Under the pieces are notes generated by a model. The model had not been told where the DNA came from. It saw only the letters and a program-made list of their open reading frames with translations, and did no database searches. Source: Tanypteryx hageni (taxonomy: Eukaryota; Arthropoda; Insecta; Odonata; Petaluridae). Taken from it: 64,000 nucleotides of DNA. Below, in pieces: positions 53,599 to 64,000 of this stretch (the stretch's first letter is position 1; the number at the start of each line of letters is the position of its first letter). Position numbers and translations under genes: made by a program. The stretch is from positions 3,803,410 to 3,867,409 of the forward strand of contig CM054118.1 in NCBI GenBank assembly GCA_028673005.1, written 5' to 3'.

Positions 53599-53890
53599 AA
53601 TCAATGTTGGTCATAAAACTCTTGATTTATTTTTTGATCTGAGTAAAGCATGTATTATAGCTTATTATTATTAATTATTCCTGTAGTTGAGGACTGCATG
53701 TTAATCAACAACAATTATCAATGTTTCATCAAGGGCCTAAAGCCATGTGCATAAGATTGTACAATCAAATTCCTAATCATATTAAGAATGTAAATGTACC
53801 TAAGTTTAAAAGCTCGGTGTATAACTTATTGTATTGTATTATAATGTAAAGGACTTCCTGGATTTTTTATGCATATATTATGATATAACT
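53566..53890 (+). pseudogene. LINE fragment, internally deleted
   Basis: 53,600-53,650 reads INVGHKTLDLFFDLSKA (RT motif A). It then jumps to a post-RT tail at 53,710-53,870 (LSMFHQGPKAMCIRLYNQIP, VPKFKSSVYNLL, VKDFLDF). The middle of the RT is deleted, as in the 42,280 copy. Confidence 0.7.
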
Positions 53891-53905
53891 GTAATCTATT
53901 ACTTC

Positions 53906-54090
53906 TTGGGAATAATTTTGAAACGAGAAAAAAGTCTGCTATTACCGGGAATCGAACCCGGGTCTTCCACTTGCCGGGCGGATATTCTACCATTGAACTA
54001 TCGTAGCAGATTTCTCGTTTCAAAATTATTCCCAACTTTACAGCTTATGCCTGTCTGCATAGGATCTTCGGATCACTTTATTCCGCCTAT
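53906..54090 (-). mobile_element. Inverted-repeat element with tRNA-Gly-like core
   Basis: Perfect 25-bp arms (53,906-53,930 and 54,011-54,035) enclose an 80-bp core that is almost entirely a tRNA-like sequence on the minus strand. The right arm continues into ACTTTACAGCTTATGCCTG, shared with 22,630-22,681. Copies or partial copies occur at 22,426, 22,834, 57,596 and possibly 24,700. No protein is encoded, so movement would need help in trans. Confidence 0.8.
53937..54007 (-). tRNA. tRNA-Gly-like gene or pseudogene
   Basis: 71 nt. A box TAGTTCAATGGTAGAA, B box GGGTTCGATTCCC, D and T arms intact. The acceptor GCTACGA/TAATAGC has two mismatches. The anticodon loop is CCGGCAA: formally GGC, with C at position 33 where nearly all tRNAs have U. 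The body is Gly-type, so decoding function is doubtful. It could still be transcribed by Pol III. Confidence 0.6.
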
Positions 54091-55093
54091 TACTTCTTGC
54101 TTAAAATATTTTTGAATGTATTTTTATTACATCAATAATGGTTAGAATTTATTATTTTTGCTCATGAGGTCCTCCTAAAGAAGCTCTTATGTGATATCCA
54201 TTCATGTTTATACTATGCCAACCTCGTCCTATATTTGTTTCTACAGATCAATGGACCAATAATATTATTGTTATATTTTGTAAATTGATTTGCCGTCTTT
54301 TTTTCTCAATAAACGTGTAAAGAAATATCTGTTCTTTTCTTTTAAAAGTGTGTACCGATTCCCACACCAACTTTTTATGGGTAAATTGTTTTCAGAACTG
54401 TAAAAAATTGGTGGAGGTTCATTGCGCCAAATTTATGGAATATTTAAACTATTTGATTTACGGTAAATCGGCTGCCCCTACGAAAAGCGGGCAGCGGGTG
54501 GGGGTGCAAAGGAGAGGGGGCTGGAGGGGGGAGGGAGAAGCATCTGCTTACGTAGCTCGTTGCCTGGCAACGTCTTCGACCAATGGGAGGGCCGTAACAA
54601 AACGCACTGAAGCGACGGAGGGGTTGTAGGGGTAAGGTTTAGGCTGTCCTCATTTTCTAACGTTGAGTGTCGCGACCCTGGACCGTGGAGAGGTGGAGTA
54701 GAGCATGGAAGAAGGAGAATGCGGGACTGGCAAATATCGGGAATTACCGAAAATTTTATGAAGTTGTATTGTATGGCTATTGTTATAGGCAAATATAAAG
54801 TTTTTTCGTTAAATTTTTAGAGATATTTATAAAAAAGTAATTTAAAACGGACGAGTTAATGGCGAACCCGATCACATCCGATTGGTAGCCGAAGTTTGCC
54901 GAGTGTTTAGTGACATCAGTGCATGCCACAAGCATGTTAGCCGATGCTAGCCATGCTAGAAGCCATTGTGCTGATATAGAAGTGGAAGCTTGAAAGACAT
55001 AATTCTGTTGTTTTCCTCTATATGCCGTCTTAAAAGAAATATTGGTAGAAGTACTGCACCTTCCTGCATTTATTTCGCTTTGTGTTTTGCAAA
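54091..55093. other. Mixed non-coding region with a G-rich block
   Basis: 54,470-54,740 is GC-rich (G-runs) and shares 'gtaacaaaacgcact' with 52,495-52,512. No coding signal is certain. 54,700-54,760 has a short open frame from ATG. Confidence 0.4.
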
Positions 55094-55231
55094 ATGGCAT
55101 CTGAAGGGTTTTGTGTAGCCAGATCTGATAATTTGTCCAACGTTGATTCATACATGCTTTTACAGTACATTGGAAGTTGTAGGGAGCAATATTCAGATGT
55201 TGAAATTCGTGCAGTGAAGGCGGACAAGTTT
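55094..55231 (+). CDS. Possible first exon of an unknown protein
   Basis: ATG-initiated frame MASEGFCVARSDNLSNVDSY, then LLQYIGSCREQYSDVEIRAV and KADK. The pattern resembles the N-terminus of a widespread arthropod family of uncharacterised proteins, by memory only. The open frame runs on to 55,267. No second exon was found downstream. Confidence 0.3.
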
Positions 55232-55679
55232 GTATTACATTTAATTGATAAAACAAGTTTGATGTAGCGCTTTTATTTTCAGTTATTGTAATAGTACTAT
55301 AATTTCGACTGAAATGCAGAATATATGTAAAAGATAGATTGACGTCTTAAAACAGCTTTCCCATATTAAATGAATAAAACAACTCTAGTTTTAACTAATA
55401 TTATAGAATATTTATTTATGTATTGTTTCCCATGCTGTCCTAGTATCTAGTATGTAAAATATAGTTAGATGAGTATACAAAGGGTAATGGACGAGGCCGA
55501 GACTACATGGAATTTCACAATAAAATAACATGAACAATGCTAGATAGTATTTTTTATTTATATTAAACTTTTGCTAATTTCCACAAAATATATTAAGTAA
55601 AACACGATCAGTGAATAATCACCACCATCTGCCTTTACAGAATCATCAGGTCAAATATTGCCAAATATTATACAAAATT
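55232..55679. other. AT-rich spacer
   Basis: No feature recognised. Confidence 0.4.
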
Positions 55680-56197
55680 AATGTGAATAAACTTAAGTTT
55701 CTGTGTGTCTTGTCTATAGGAAATGTGGTGAAGTTTGTTGTTTTAAGTGTCTATCTGCCTTAGTTATTTCCTTGTGAAAAGAAAAATTGCAAATTAAAAT
55801 GTCACTTCTGCTTTTTTATGATATTAAAAAGACTAAAATAATCCTATGTGAGTTCCTATGCAATCAAAAAATATTGATCATAATAAGAGAATCATATTAC
55901 TATCAACCCGCATTTATTCTTTATAAATATTCAGTTCAGAATGAAGTCATTTCTGGTAGTTCTTGGTTGGTATTTAAAATTTCCAAATTATGGTGTAAGA
56001 AATGTGTACAATGATATTCAAATGCATAAGCCTAGCTACATCATATAATTTTTTTTGTATAAACTTGAAAAATGTTTTCTTGGAAATTACTCATGAATAA
56101 ATATTATAATCAAGGTGATTACCAAAATAAATGAATAATTGGTGTTGACCGACTGAGCCGGAAAGTTTATGAAAGCTCTCAGGCTGGAGGCATATCA
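55680..56197 (-). repeat. Long dispersed repeat, minus copy
   Basis: Inverse of 23,140-23,620 over about 500 bp at roughly 80% by eye. It stops at 56,197, where a hAT end starts. The matching tRNA-side part resumes at 57,516. Confidence 0.78.
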
Positions 56198-56650
56198 ACA
56201 GGGCCACCAAGAGAGAGTTCGGGTCCTAGTGCAGCAACTTTTTCAGGCCCCAGATATAAAAATTAAACGGAATATGAAAACAGAAACATTTATTTGATTA
56301 AAATTTCAAGAACAAATTAAAAATACCTATCAGTTTCAACAAAGCTGCAAGCTTCAATGATAACATTCATATCAATGGAGCATTATGAGCTTTGCAACTT
56401 GCAAATAAATCAATAATACTTGAAAACATCATAATTTCTCACTATCTTAGCCTTAACTGATAGTAAACCTAAATCTGTTAACTGGTTTTGAGCCATTGTT
56501 GGCCTTAGCACATCTTTTATGCTCAGCAAACAGCTGAAAGAGCATTCTGCTTGAGCCACTGTTACGGGTTGCAGAACAACCTTAACATATTCGCTGTCTT
56601 CCAAATATTGTTGATACTTCCCCAGGAGCAAAATTTGTAATTTTAGTTTT
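56198..56650 (-). pseudogene. hAT terminal and C-terminal fragment
   Basis: A hAT-like end CAGGGCCACCAAGAG at 56,198. The minus-strand protein reads YQQYLEDSEYVKVVLQPVTV, then AQAECSFSCLLSIKDVLRPT and LTDLGLLSVKAKIV: the dimerisation domain, with Arg of 'AERSFS' changed to Cys. It is inserted in the long dispersed repeat. Confidence 0.8.
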
Positions 56651-57515
56651 CTTAATTAAAATTGACTTAAAATAAGGAAAAATAAGTGTTTCAGGCAATG
56701 TTATGAATTTAATATAAAATAACACACCTAAACAAAATAACATGTAAACAACTTCCTAACTAATCCAACTTTAAAATAAAACTTTTCTATTTTTTTCAAA
56801 ACTATGTGAAAAATTCTAAAAATTGAGAAAAAAGAATTGAAAATTGTAACTAATGTCTGTTTAAAAAAGTAAGATGCAAAATTTCCCAAAAATAATAAAA
56901 ATATCATAAAAAATATATAATAACATTTAAAATCTCCCTTGAAGACTACTACTCGTGAAATCGGGACCCAAAACACAATAAAAAGAAAAAAATGCTGCTC
57001 ATTTGAGGTCTAAACTTTTACCTAGTGCCTTTCTTAGGGACATATCTATCACCATAAAGCCAATGAATACAACGGTATAGGGAACTGCATACATTTGTGA
57101 TGCACATGTGCATTGCTGGCCCACGGCGATCACTCGGCTTGATGCACATGTGCATCACTGGCCTGCCACAGTCACTCGGCTTGAAGCACATGTGCATCAA
57201 TGGCAGTGAACGTGTTAAGGCAATGGCAATATTTGGAAAAATAGGTTCAAGTTTCAGGTGTTTCAGATTTTAGGAGTTTTATTGGTAAAAGAGAATTTGA
57301 ATATTATAAAAAACAAGCCCTGTTCAACTGAGTCAGTCCCAGGTAATTTGTTCTTGCTCCCCTCCTCCCTCTCGTTGGCACTACATATCAACTACAAGGA
57401 TGTGATTGAAATTCAGCGGTCTGAAGTAAAGTCAGGACTGGCTTTGGATGGTAAAAGGGTTTGGATGTACATGAAAGTGCAAGCAAATAAATGGAACAAT
57501 GTTTCTGAAGGAAAA
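56651..57515. other. Non-coding, with a short palindromic tandem repeat
   Basis: 57,090-57,218 holds three ~50-bp imperfect units, centred on GATGCACATGTGCATC or a variant, ending GAACGTGTTAA. The ORF at 57,258-57,653 shows no family features. Confidence 0.45.
57085..57218. repeat. Tandem units with palindromic 16-mer
   Basis: The fully self-complementary GATGCACATGTGCATC occurs at ~57,138-57,153, with variants at ~57,099 and ~57,183. The block ends GTGTTAA. TTAA next to such a motif is reminiscent of piggyBac-type ends, but no partner end was found. Confidence 0.55.
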
Positions 57516-57667
57516 CAAGTTCTCTTCAGATGTGCATTTTCACTTTGTTCAAAAGTCATAAAAAACATGAAAACTTTTGGAAGGAGAAAAAATTCTGCTA
57601 TGACCAGGAATGAAACCCTGATCTTCCACTTGCTGTGCAGATATTGTCACTGATCTATTCTATCGTA
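57516..57667 (-). repeat. tRNA-like core and arm, third copy
   Basis: 57,596-57,667 (minus) is a degraded tRNA-like sequence (TCTTCCACTTGCTG on plus). The left flank, 'aaagtcataaaaaacatgaa', is the inverse of 22,921-22,960. Confidence 0.65.
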
Positions 57668-58789
57668 CTGTATCTATCTATCTATTATCTATCTATCGCA
57701 GCCAGTTTACATGTTCACTGAAAGGGTCACTATATAGCTTTTATACACCCTTGTTGAAATTTTTCTAGTGGCACTTCTTCCAATTTCCTCTTTCTAACAA
57801 AATATCAAAATCTAAAACAAATTTTTTAATGGTTAAAAGAATATACTTAACACATATCATAGCTAAATCGAAGCAATATCAACTGCCTCATTTATTTACT
57901 ATATAATTTATTTTAGTTAGGTGAAGGTAGACTTTATTTTGTGTATATATGAATAATTATTCTGTTATGTTTGTAAATTGATTGGATAACAAATTTACTT
58001 TCATTTACTTTTTTGTTGGTTTCTGGAAGTCCATGAAGTATTCCTGGTTTATTTGATCTGAATAATAAGTGTCATGTGATCATCATTTTGTTTAACTACA
58101 TTCTAATATGTATAATAATTGAAATATTCACTATAATATTCGCATGTTGTTTGTTTTCCTACATAAGTAGGCCTACCATACGTCCTGGTTTTTAGGTCTT
58201 GTCCCGGCCGGTTTGTCGTTTTGTCCCAGAAAATACTGCATGTGAATCAAACTCAGGGCTAGTCGGATACGTGTCCTTTTTACAAAGACACTAAGTGTTA
58301 CATTGTGTTGTGAAATTGCAACAATGTAGATCAGAGCACCATTGACGTGCAGAGTAGGGAGCATGAGTTTCACAATGGCCGAGTAAGAAAATAGTCATGA
58401 AGATCATTGATTACGCAGTGTATTTAAGTATGATGTTTACGTCCATGGCCTTTAAATATATCAGTGTATATTAAGGTATTGTATAAATTATAATTTAAAA
58501 TTTTTTGCTTACTTTCATTCTAGAAAATGCTTAATATTTATTGAACGTTTGTCCCTTTACTCATCATTCTATTATATCTCCTTTGGTAATACAGAGGGAC
58601 ACGATTAAATACCTTTGATGCTTGAGGGATCCCTACATTAAGTTTCATTCTTGCCTTGTGGGTGGATGTGTGTTCAATCCAAAGTGGCTCGAAAGAAGAC
58701 AATATTGATAGTAATGAAAATTTTCTGCAACAAAGAGAAAATAATAAGGATATTAAAATAGTTGAAAAAATTAAGATAAGGACAATCCG
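57668..58789. other. Non-coding, with CTAT microsatellite and possible hAT end
   Basis: 57,671-57,700 is an imperfect CTAT repeat. 58,173-58,235 (CTACCATACGTCCTGG, then repeated TTGTCCC blocks) looks like a BED-hAT 5' end. The ORF at 58,538-58,825 is on the wrong strand for the hAT that follows. Confidence 0.45.
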
Positions 58790-59240
58790 AGGAACACTCT
58801 TATGACAAACAACCAACAAGTTCAATTTGAAGTAGATGAAAGAGAAGAAATGATGTCAGAAATATATGAAATTAATAACAGATATCAAGATATACAAGTA
58901 GATACTAGTACTATTAATTCAAAAGAAAATATATCTTTTTTGTAAAGCCTCATTCCAACAATATTGAACCATTTTTCAAATACCACCTGAAACAAGACAT
59001 ACATAAAATACCATTTAATTCAAAAGTACCAGAAAAATTGATGTTAAAAATCGACACTGACTAACATTTTGTTAAGATGGTAATAAATTATATTGCTCAA
59101 TCTGTCTAGCATAAGGACATGAAACTGACAATAACAATTTTATCAAAGGTTGTTCTACCTGGAGTTATATTCTCCAATCTGTCGAGTGACATGAGAAAAG
59201 CAAGTACCACAACCAGAATGCAATACATCACTTTATGCGT
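58790..59240 (+). pseudogene. hAT transposase N-terminal fragment
   Basis: Frames read FEVDEREEMMSEIYEINNRY, then IPFNSKVPEKLMLKIDTD. With a stop and shifts, NKLYCSICLA, HETDNNNFIKGCSTWSYIL and HEKSKYHNQ follow. CxxC...HxxxxH is the TTF-type zinc finger of hAT transposases. It is truncated at ~59,240 by the gypsy fragment. Confidence 0.75.
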
Positions 59241-61191
59241 ATGAAGAACGGTGGCCTGAAGTTTGTGGTGACAAAATTTCAATCTTTGCGAAGAGAGCAA
59301 GTAGGTGGGCAAACAGGCTTGCCATCGCATGGCCATGACACTCGGCCTCTCCTGACAGGCCACTCACCCCGAGGGGTTCACCGGTCTAAACGTAATCACC
59401 CCACCTTCGTGGGGCACGAGCCTTGCAGCCTTCGTCTCCCATCTTCCTCACCACCACTGCCTCTTTCTGTCTCAACCCTCGCAGGAAATTCCATCCCTTC
59501 CTCATTAGGAGGTGAGGGCTGCCCCTCACTGGATTCCTTACCCTCAGATGTGTCTGGCAGGCCCCCTTCATAACTGTCTCCACTGTAGTAGCCCTCCCGA
59601 TAGGCTTTCATCTGCGAAACATGCACAGGAAAAGCCCTCCACCTGCGGTGAGTCTGGCATCCTGGTAGGTCTGCAACTTGGTATGTCACAGCACCTATCT
59701 CACCCATTACCTGATATGGCCCGATGTACTTGTGGTTGAATTTGCCCCATTTCTCCACAGAACGAAGGTTTCTCCGCACAAGGACCAAATCCCCAACCTG
59801 ATAGGGGGGAGATGTTGGTGGTGTTGGTTGTACTGGACCTGCTGGCATTCTTTCCTGCTGCAGGTGTTCTCTGCTGCACATTACCGGGCCTCCCTCATCC
59901 AGTCGAGGAACTGCTGGTATGTCTCACTTGCATCCTTCAGCCATGGGAAGGTGCTTTCCTCCGGCAGCATGGGCAATCGCCCATGAACCAACTGGAACGG
60001 GCTGTATCCTGTTGTCTCCTGTTCTGCCGTGTTGATGGCAAAGGCTGCATGCTGTACAAAGACATCCCAATTCCCCTGCTGACCCTTGGTGTAAGCAGAC
60101 ATGGCTTCTGTGAGGGTCCTGTTGGTTCTCTCACACAAGCCATTCGTCTGTGGATGGTAGGCAGCTGCCATTGCATGTTGCACTCCCAGAATCCTTAATG
60201 TCTCCTCCAGCAGTTCAGTGGTGACGCCAGTCCCCCTATCATTGATCAGCTATTCTGGGGTTCCATGTCTCAGGATCAGGCAATGCAGCAGGAAGGATTT
60301 GACGGTGGATGCCCCAGTGTCTGGTACAGTCTTAGCATCCACCCAACGGGTAGCATAATCGACACAAACAATTATATGCCGGTTTCCTCGTGGTGTGAGG
60401 GGAAAAGGGCCCACGTGGTCTATTCCTACAATTGAAAATGGTTGGGTGATGGCTGAGATTGGGTTTAGAAATCTGACTAGCCTCCCCAGTGTCTGCTTGT
60501 GTTGCTGGCAGTGGGAACATGCGAGGACAAACCCCCGCACATGCCTCGAGAGGCGTGCCCACCAAAACCTTTTCGTATGCGTGCCTCCATCTTCTTCAGG
60601 CCAAAATGGCCTCCTGTGGCCTCAGCATGACAGTCGTCCAACACAATGCACCAAAGCACTCGCGGGACAACCAAAAGAAGCTTCTTACCTCGGCCATTGT
60701 TTACGCGGTAGAGAATACCATTGCACAACCTGAAGTGCTGTCGCCACTCCCTGCCCTGCGTTGCCTCTTCAATGACCCCTGGGTCTCTGTCCAAGCACCG
60801 CATGATCCATCCGAGGTTAGGGTCAGTGCATTGTTGTATATCAACATCATTTGCCCTCACCCCATTAGGCACAATCGCACTTGCCAAAAGCTCTTCCAGG
60901 ACCTTGGTCCTTTCCATTCCTCCACTGGGATTGCGCGACAAAGCATCTGCAACTATGTTGGCCTTTTCCTTGTGATGCACAAATTGAACGTCATGCTCCT
61001 GAAGAGCCATGACCCACCGACCAAGTTTTGCACTACTATTTTGCTTTTGGTAAAGCCACGTCACAGCAGAGTTATCCGTCACTACAGTGAAAGGTCTACC
61101 AAAAACATAATGACACAGTTTCTCCACTGCCCACACAACAGCAAGGCATTCCAGCTCATTGCTGTGGTACTTTGCCTCATGGTCCGGAAAA
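59225..61191 (-). pseudogene. Ty3/gypsy pol fragment with partial 3' LTR
   Basis: On the minus strand, an RNase H end (KYHSNELECLAVVWAVEKLC, VVTDNSAVTWLYQKQNSSAK, ADALSRNP) comes first. The integrase follows: the HHCC zinc region (HAEATGGHFGLKKME...CSHCQQHK), the core with IVGIDHVGPFPL and YHPQTNGLCERTNRTL, and the C-terminal VGDLVLVRRN. A frameshift near 60,565, TAG at 60,250 and another shift near 59,885 kill it. The LTR appears to start at 59,398 (TGATTACG after a G-rich tract). RT, protease and gag are absent. Confidence 0.9.
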
Positions 61192-61288
61192 ATTTAGACT
61201 TGACAAAGAACAGAAATAAACTCTAACCATAGCCTTTTGATATTGAATATAGCCACAAAGCTTCAACAATTAGGAAAATAAAAAGACT
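61192..61288 (+). repeat. Dispersed repeat copy (family A)
   Basis: Matches 24,115-24,210 ('acaaagaacagaaataaact', 'gatattgaatata', 'caacaattaggaaaataaaa'). Confidence 0.7.
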
Positions 61289-62310
61289 AATAAGTGAGCG
61301 CAGATACAACCTACATGGCGAAATGGTACCAAAATATGATTGCTGCAAGTATTTAGGCGTCCACGTAGCAAAAGATCTAGAATGGGATAGGCATATTGAC
61401 AGTATTACAGGAAAAGCATATAAAAACCTACATTATGTTATGCATAATCTTAAAGGAAGTAGTAGGGCTGCGAAGGAAAAGGCGTACAAAACTATAGTCA
61501 GACCAATATCAGAATACGCGACGAATGTATGGGATCCGCATGGGATAGGTCAAAAAAGGAAAATAGAGAAAGTCCAGAGGAAAGCTGCGAGATATGTGCT
61601 AGGTAGGTTTAAAAAGGAAGACAGCGTCACAGAAATGTTGGAAATTCTGGATTGGGAATCATTAGAAAATAGGAGACAAATTAACAGATTAGGGGGACTG
61701 TACCAGGCATACAGCAATAATGAAGCATGGGAAGACTTAAGAAGTAGAATGCAGGTGCCGAATTTTTTAGGGAAAAATAGCCATGAATTTAAAATTAAAC
61801 TTAGGCCGCAGAAGACAAATACAGCAAAGTATTTGTTTCTAAACAGGGGAATCAGCTAGTGGAACAAGTTACCTGAAGTGCTCTACAAGCCCTTACCTAA
61901 GGACGCGAAACATTTTAAACGTAGAGTTAGTTCATATATGCATGGTAAAAATAAGACAAACTGTGAGGAGGAATATTAGTAACATCAATATCTATGTAAC
62001 TGTGCCTAAGTGCAGGAAAAGTAGGGGGTTGCTTGGAAGGGTGAAGTACGGTGGGGACTTCGTGGGCCCCGTGACCGCTACGGTAGCCGAGAAGGTCTTT
62101 CATGAACCCACGAAAATCCGCACTCTAGGCACTGATTGTAATTAGTTTGAAATTGTATATTGTTAAATATTTTTTAATATATTTTAATTTTTCTAATATA
62201 ATTTATGAGCACTTTATTTGTAAAATTGGAATTTTAGAATTATATTATGTTTTTCTTGCCACCTGGCCGGCTGGCCAAATTGCAATGTTTTTTGAATAAA
62301 TAAATAAAAA
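61289..62310 (+). pseudogene. CR1-like LINE 3' end, plus copy
   Basis: Coding from SERRYNLHGEMVPKYDCCKY through LGVHVAKDLEWDRHIDSITG and RAAKEKAYKTIVRPISEYAT to FLNRGIS, where a TAG (61,857) interrupts 'SEWNKLP' (Glu codon lost relative to 2,613-2,903). The 3' UTR and the AATAAATAAATAAA tail end at ~62,310. It is the post-RT region only, with about 590 bp shared with the inverted copy at 2,284-2,873. Confidence 0.9.
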
Positions 62311-62499
62311 TTTAAAAAGGTTTCTTAAAATATTAATTATGTAGCCTATATGGAATTATTAAAAATATTACAGGTATGGAGAAAGTCATGTAGTGACCAC
62401 ATCAGATTTTTTTTAATCTATAAAGAATTTAATAGCACAGTTTAAAAAAGTGCATATATCCAATTCAGAGTATATTTAAATAATTTAGAATATTAATTA
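62311..62499. other. AT-rich spacer
   Basis: Nothing recognised. Confidence 0.4.
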
Positions 62500-63742
62500 C
62501 TTTGAATATTATTTTGAAAGGTGAAAAATGCAGAGGAAATATTTATCTGGAAGCCAAAAATGTTAGATAGCAGATGAGAAAGAAAGAAAAAGACAAGAAT
62601 AAAAAAAAGAATCGTTGGCAAATTTCACTAATTCAAGCATTGAAGCAAAAAATAAGGAAGGAAGTTCCACCATTACTGAAGGAGTAGATCACCAAGAAGA
62701 GGGAGAGAGGGAAAAACAGCGTGAAAGATGATGAAGTTGAAAAAGTTGCAGACATAATGAAGTGATGATTCAGGTTTGTGGCCAGCAAATTTTAATTCTA
62801 AATTTTCCTAAGAATGAAGATGGAAGATGTTTTTCCCAAACTTATTATTTTAAAACCCTGCCAAATGGTGAAAAAAGACACCGTAGTTGGCTGCTTTATT
62901 TGGCAAGATGCTGTTTATTGCTTATTATTTAGTAAAAGAGACTATACAATTTAAAGATTTGTATATGGTTTCAATTTCTGGAGAAAATTAAGTTTAGTTC
63001 ATAAGGATCACAAAACATATAGAACACAACTCAATTCTTTTATTGATTGGCAAGAATTTTCTAAGAAACTCAATTTAGAAGAAACTATTGATAATTCCAT
63101 ATAGACAATCTTTAACACTGTAATAGAATATCTAAGACTTTTATTTCATTGTATTGTCCATGTAATTTATTTCTAACAAGTAACAATCTTGCATTTAGGG
63201 GAACTCACGAAATAATAGGAGAATCCAATAATGGAAATTTTTTGTATTAAATGAATTATTAAGGAAATATGATGTACTATCTGAACATTTAACCAAAATT
63301 CGAAATGCAGATAAAAAAATTATGCATCATTTATCACACAGATCTTAAGAAGAGTTCCTTTCAGGAATGAATAATACATTGTGTTCTAAAATTTTGAATA
63401 ATGTTAAGAGGGCAAAATATTTTAGTATTCAAATGGATTGCACACCTTATATTTCACATATTGAACAAACAACAGTACTGTAAGATGTAAACATTGCTGA
63501 TAAAATAACTACAATCAAAGAATCGTTCATAGGATTGACTGCAGTATTCGATATGACTGGTGAAGGTTTAACGAAAGTATTTTTAAAAGCATTAATTTAC
63601 ATTTATTTAGATACCAAGAGTATGTTCAGTAAATTAAAAATCATTAAAAATTATTTGAGATCTACTATGTGTGAGGAGTGCTTTAATTCTTGTGCCCTGT
63701 TAAGCATCGAATGAAATTTAGCTAGAGAATGTGATTTTTCAG
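62500..63742 (+). pseudogene. Internally deleted hAT transposase (ZMYM1-like)
   Basis: Fragments in shifting frames: RCFSQTYYFKTLPNGEKRHR and SWLLYLARC (TTF finger), NNLAFRGTHEIIGESNNGNF, VLNELLRKYDVLSEHLTKIR, ILNNVKRAKYFSIQMDCTPY (catalytic Asp region) and ESFIGLTAVFDMTGEGLTKV. The sequence then jumps to the tail FSKLKIIKNYLRSTMCEECF near 63,630. The middle, with the second catalytic Asp, is deleted, and there are many stops. Confidence 0.85.
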
Positions 63743-63744
63743 AT

Positions 63745-63900
63745 GTTATAATAATAATTCTTTATTTCCAAAGACCATACATTTGTCAAAAATGTAGGTA
63801 TAGGACACGTCAGAAAGATATACTTAGAAAAACTTTCTTTATCAAAGATGTTTAAATATTAATATAACATCTGAAAACTGCATTGTATTGCCTAGTGTAT
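63745..63900 (-). repeat. LINE 3' end, inverted
   Basis: The reverse complement contains 'ttgacaaatg', 'ggtctttggaaataaagaat' and an ATTATTATT tail. It matches the end of the LINE at 43,250-43,312. Confidence 0.7.
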
Positions 63901-64000
63901 AATATAAAAGTATAATGTATATACCTAATTATAAAAGTGTATGTTTAAAATAAAATATTTTTTCAAATATGACTTTATTTGTTAATAGTAGATATTTATT

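Noticed and set aside
53937..54007. Functional tRNA-Ala (GGC)
   Set aside because: The formal anticodon is GGC, but the body is Gly-type, position 33 is C and the acceptor has two mismatches. It is repeat-borne.
57258..57653. 131-codon ORF
   Set aside because: Overlaps a tRNA-like repeat copy at its end and has no recognisable domain. Probably chance.
58538..58825. 95-codon minus ORF with a hydrophobic N-terminus
   Set aside because: It is antisense to the N-terminal region of a hAT transposase remnant. The hydrophobic look comes from AT-rich sequence.
1..64000. CRISPR arrays, operons, riboswitches or bacterial promoters
   Set aside because: The window is eukaryotic. The regular repeats present are microsatellites, satellites or transposon ends.

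Overview
The window looks like a repeat-rich, AT-rich arthropod nuclear locus. The best evidence for the clade is two nuclear copies of mitochondrial DNA (NUMTs). They keep the ancestral arthropod gene order (trnR-N-S1-E-F-nad5-nad4-nad4L-trnT/trnP-nad6-cob and cox3-trnG-nad3), and they read sensibly only with TGA=Trp, ATA=Met and AGA/AGG=Ser. I cannot name the species.

Layout. 1-6.4 kb: a Penelope-like element (PLE) fragment joined to a reversed LINE 3' end, then a decayed hAT transposase and a 298-bp tandem repeat. 6.4-12.4 kb: NUMT 1 (cob to trnR), split by a 1.19-kb TIR element with a TA duplication. 12.4-15 kb: dispersed repeats, including a 120-bp PLE-derived palindrome with a 12-bp duplication. 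15-19.5 kb: a PLE interrupted by a LINE that keeps an intact 947-codon endonuclease/RT ORF. 20 kb: NUMT 2 and a hAT tail. 22.4-24.8 kb: tRNA-like foldback elements and repeats. 25-30.2 kb: a near full-length CR1-type retrotransposon on the minus strand. 30-45 kb: hAT, PLE, mariner and LINE remnants. 45-50 kb: PLE ends, TA tracts and an ~875-bp tandem repeat carrying a GC-rich retroposon. 50-55.3 kb: a Ulp1-like fragment, a hAT, a candidate THAP-domain gene and the clearest tRNA foldback copy. 55-64 kb: inverted repeat copies, hAT and gypsy fragments and LINE tails.

Almost every reading frame belongs to a mobile element. The only host-like candidates are a three-exon THAP-domain gene near 52.7-53.6 kb and a possible first exon near 55.1 kb.

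The most interesting signals are these: (1) the CR1 element has a U UUU UUA slippery heptamer just before the ORF1 stop, and a -1 shift there enters an ORF2 that has no usable AUG; (2) the second LINE has ORF1 and ORF2 in one frame, separated only by UGA CUA, with a conserved endonuclease motif before the first AUG; (3) a family of inverted-repeat elements encloses a tRNA-Gly-like core; (4) two small retroposons can be proven because their empty target sites also occur in this window.
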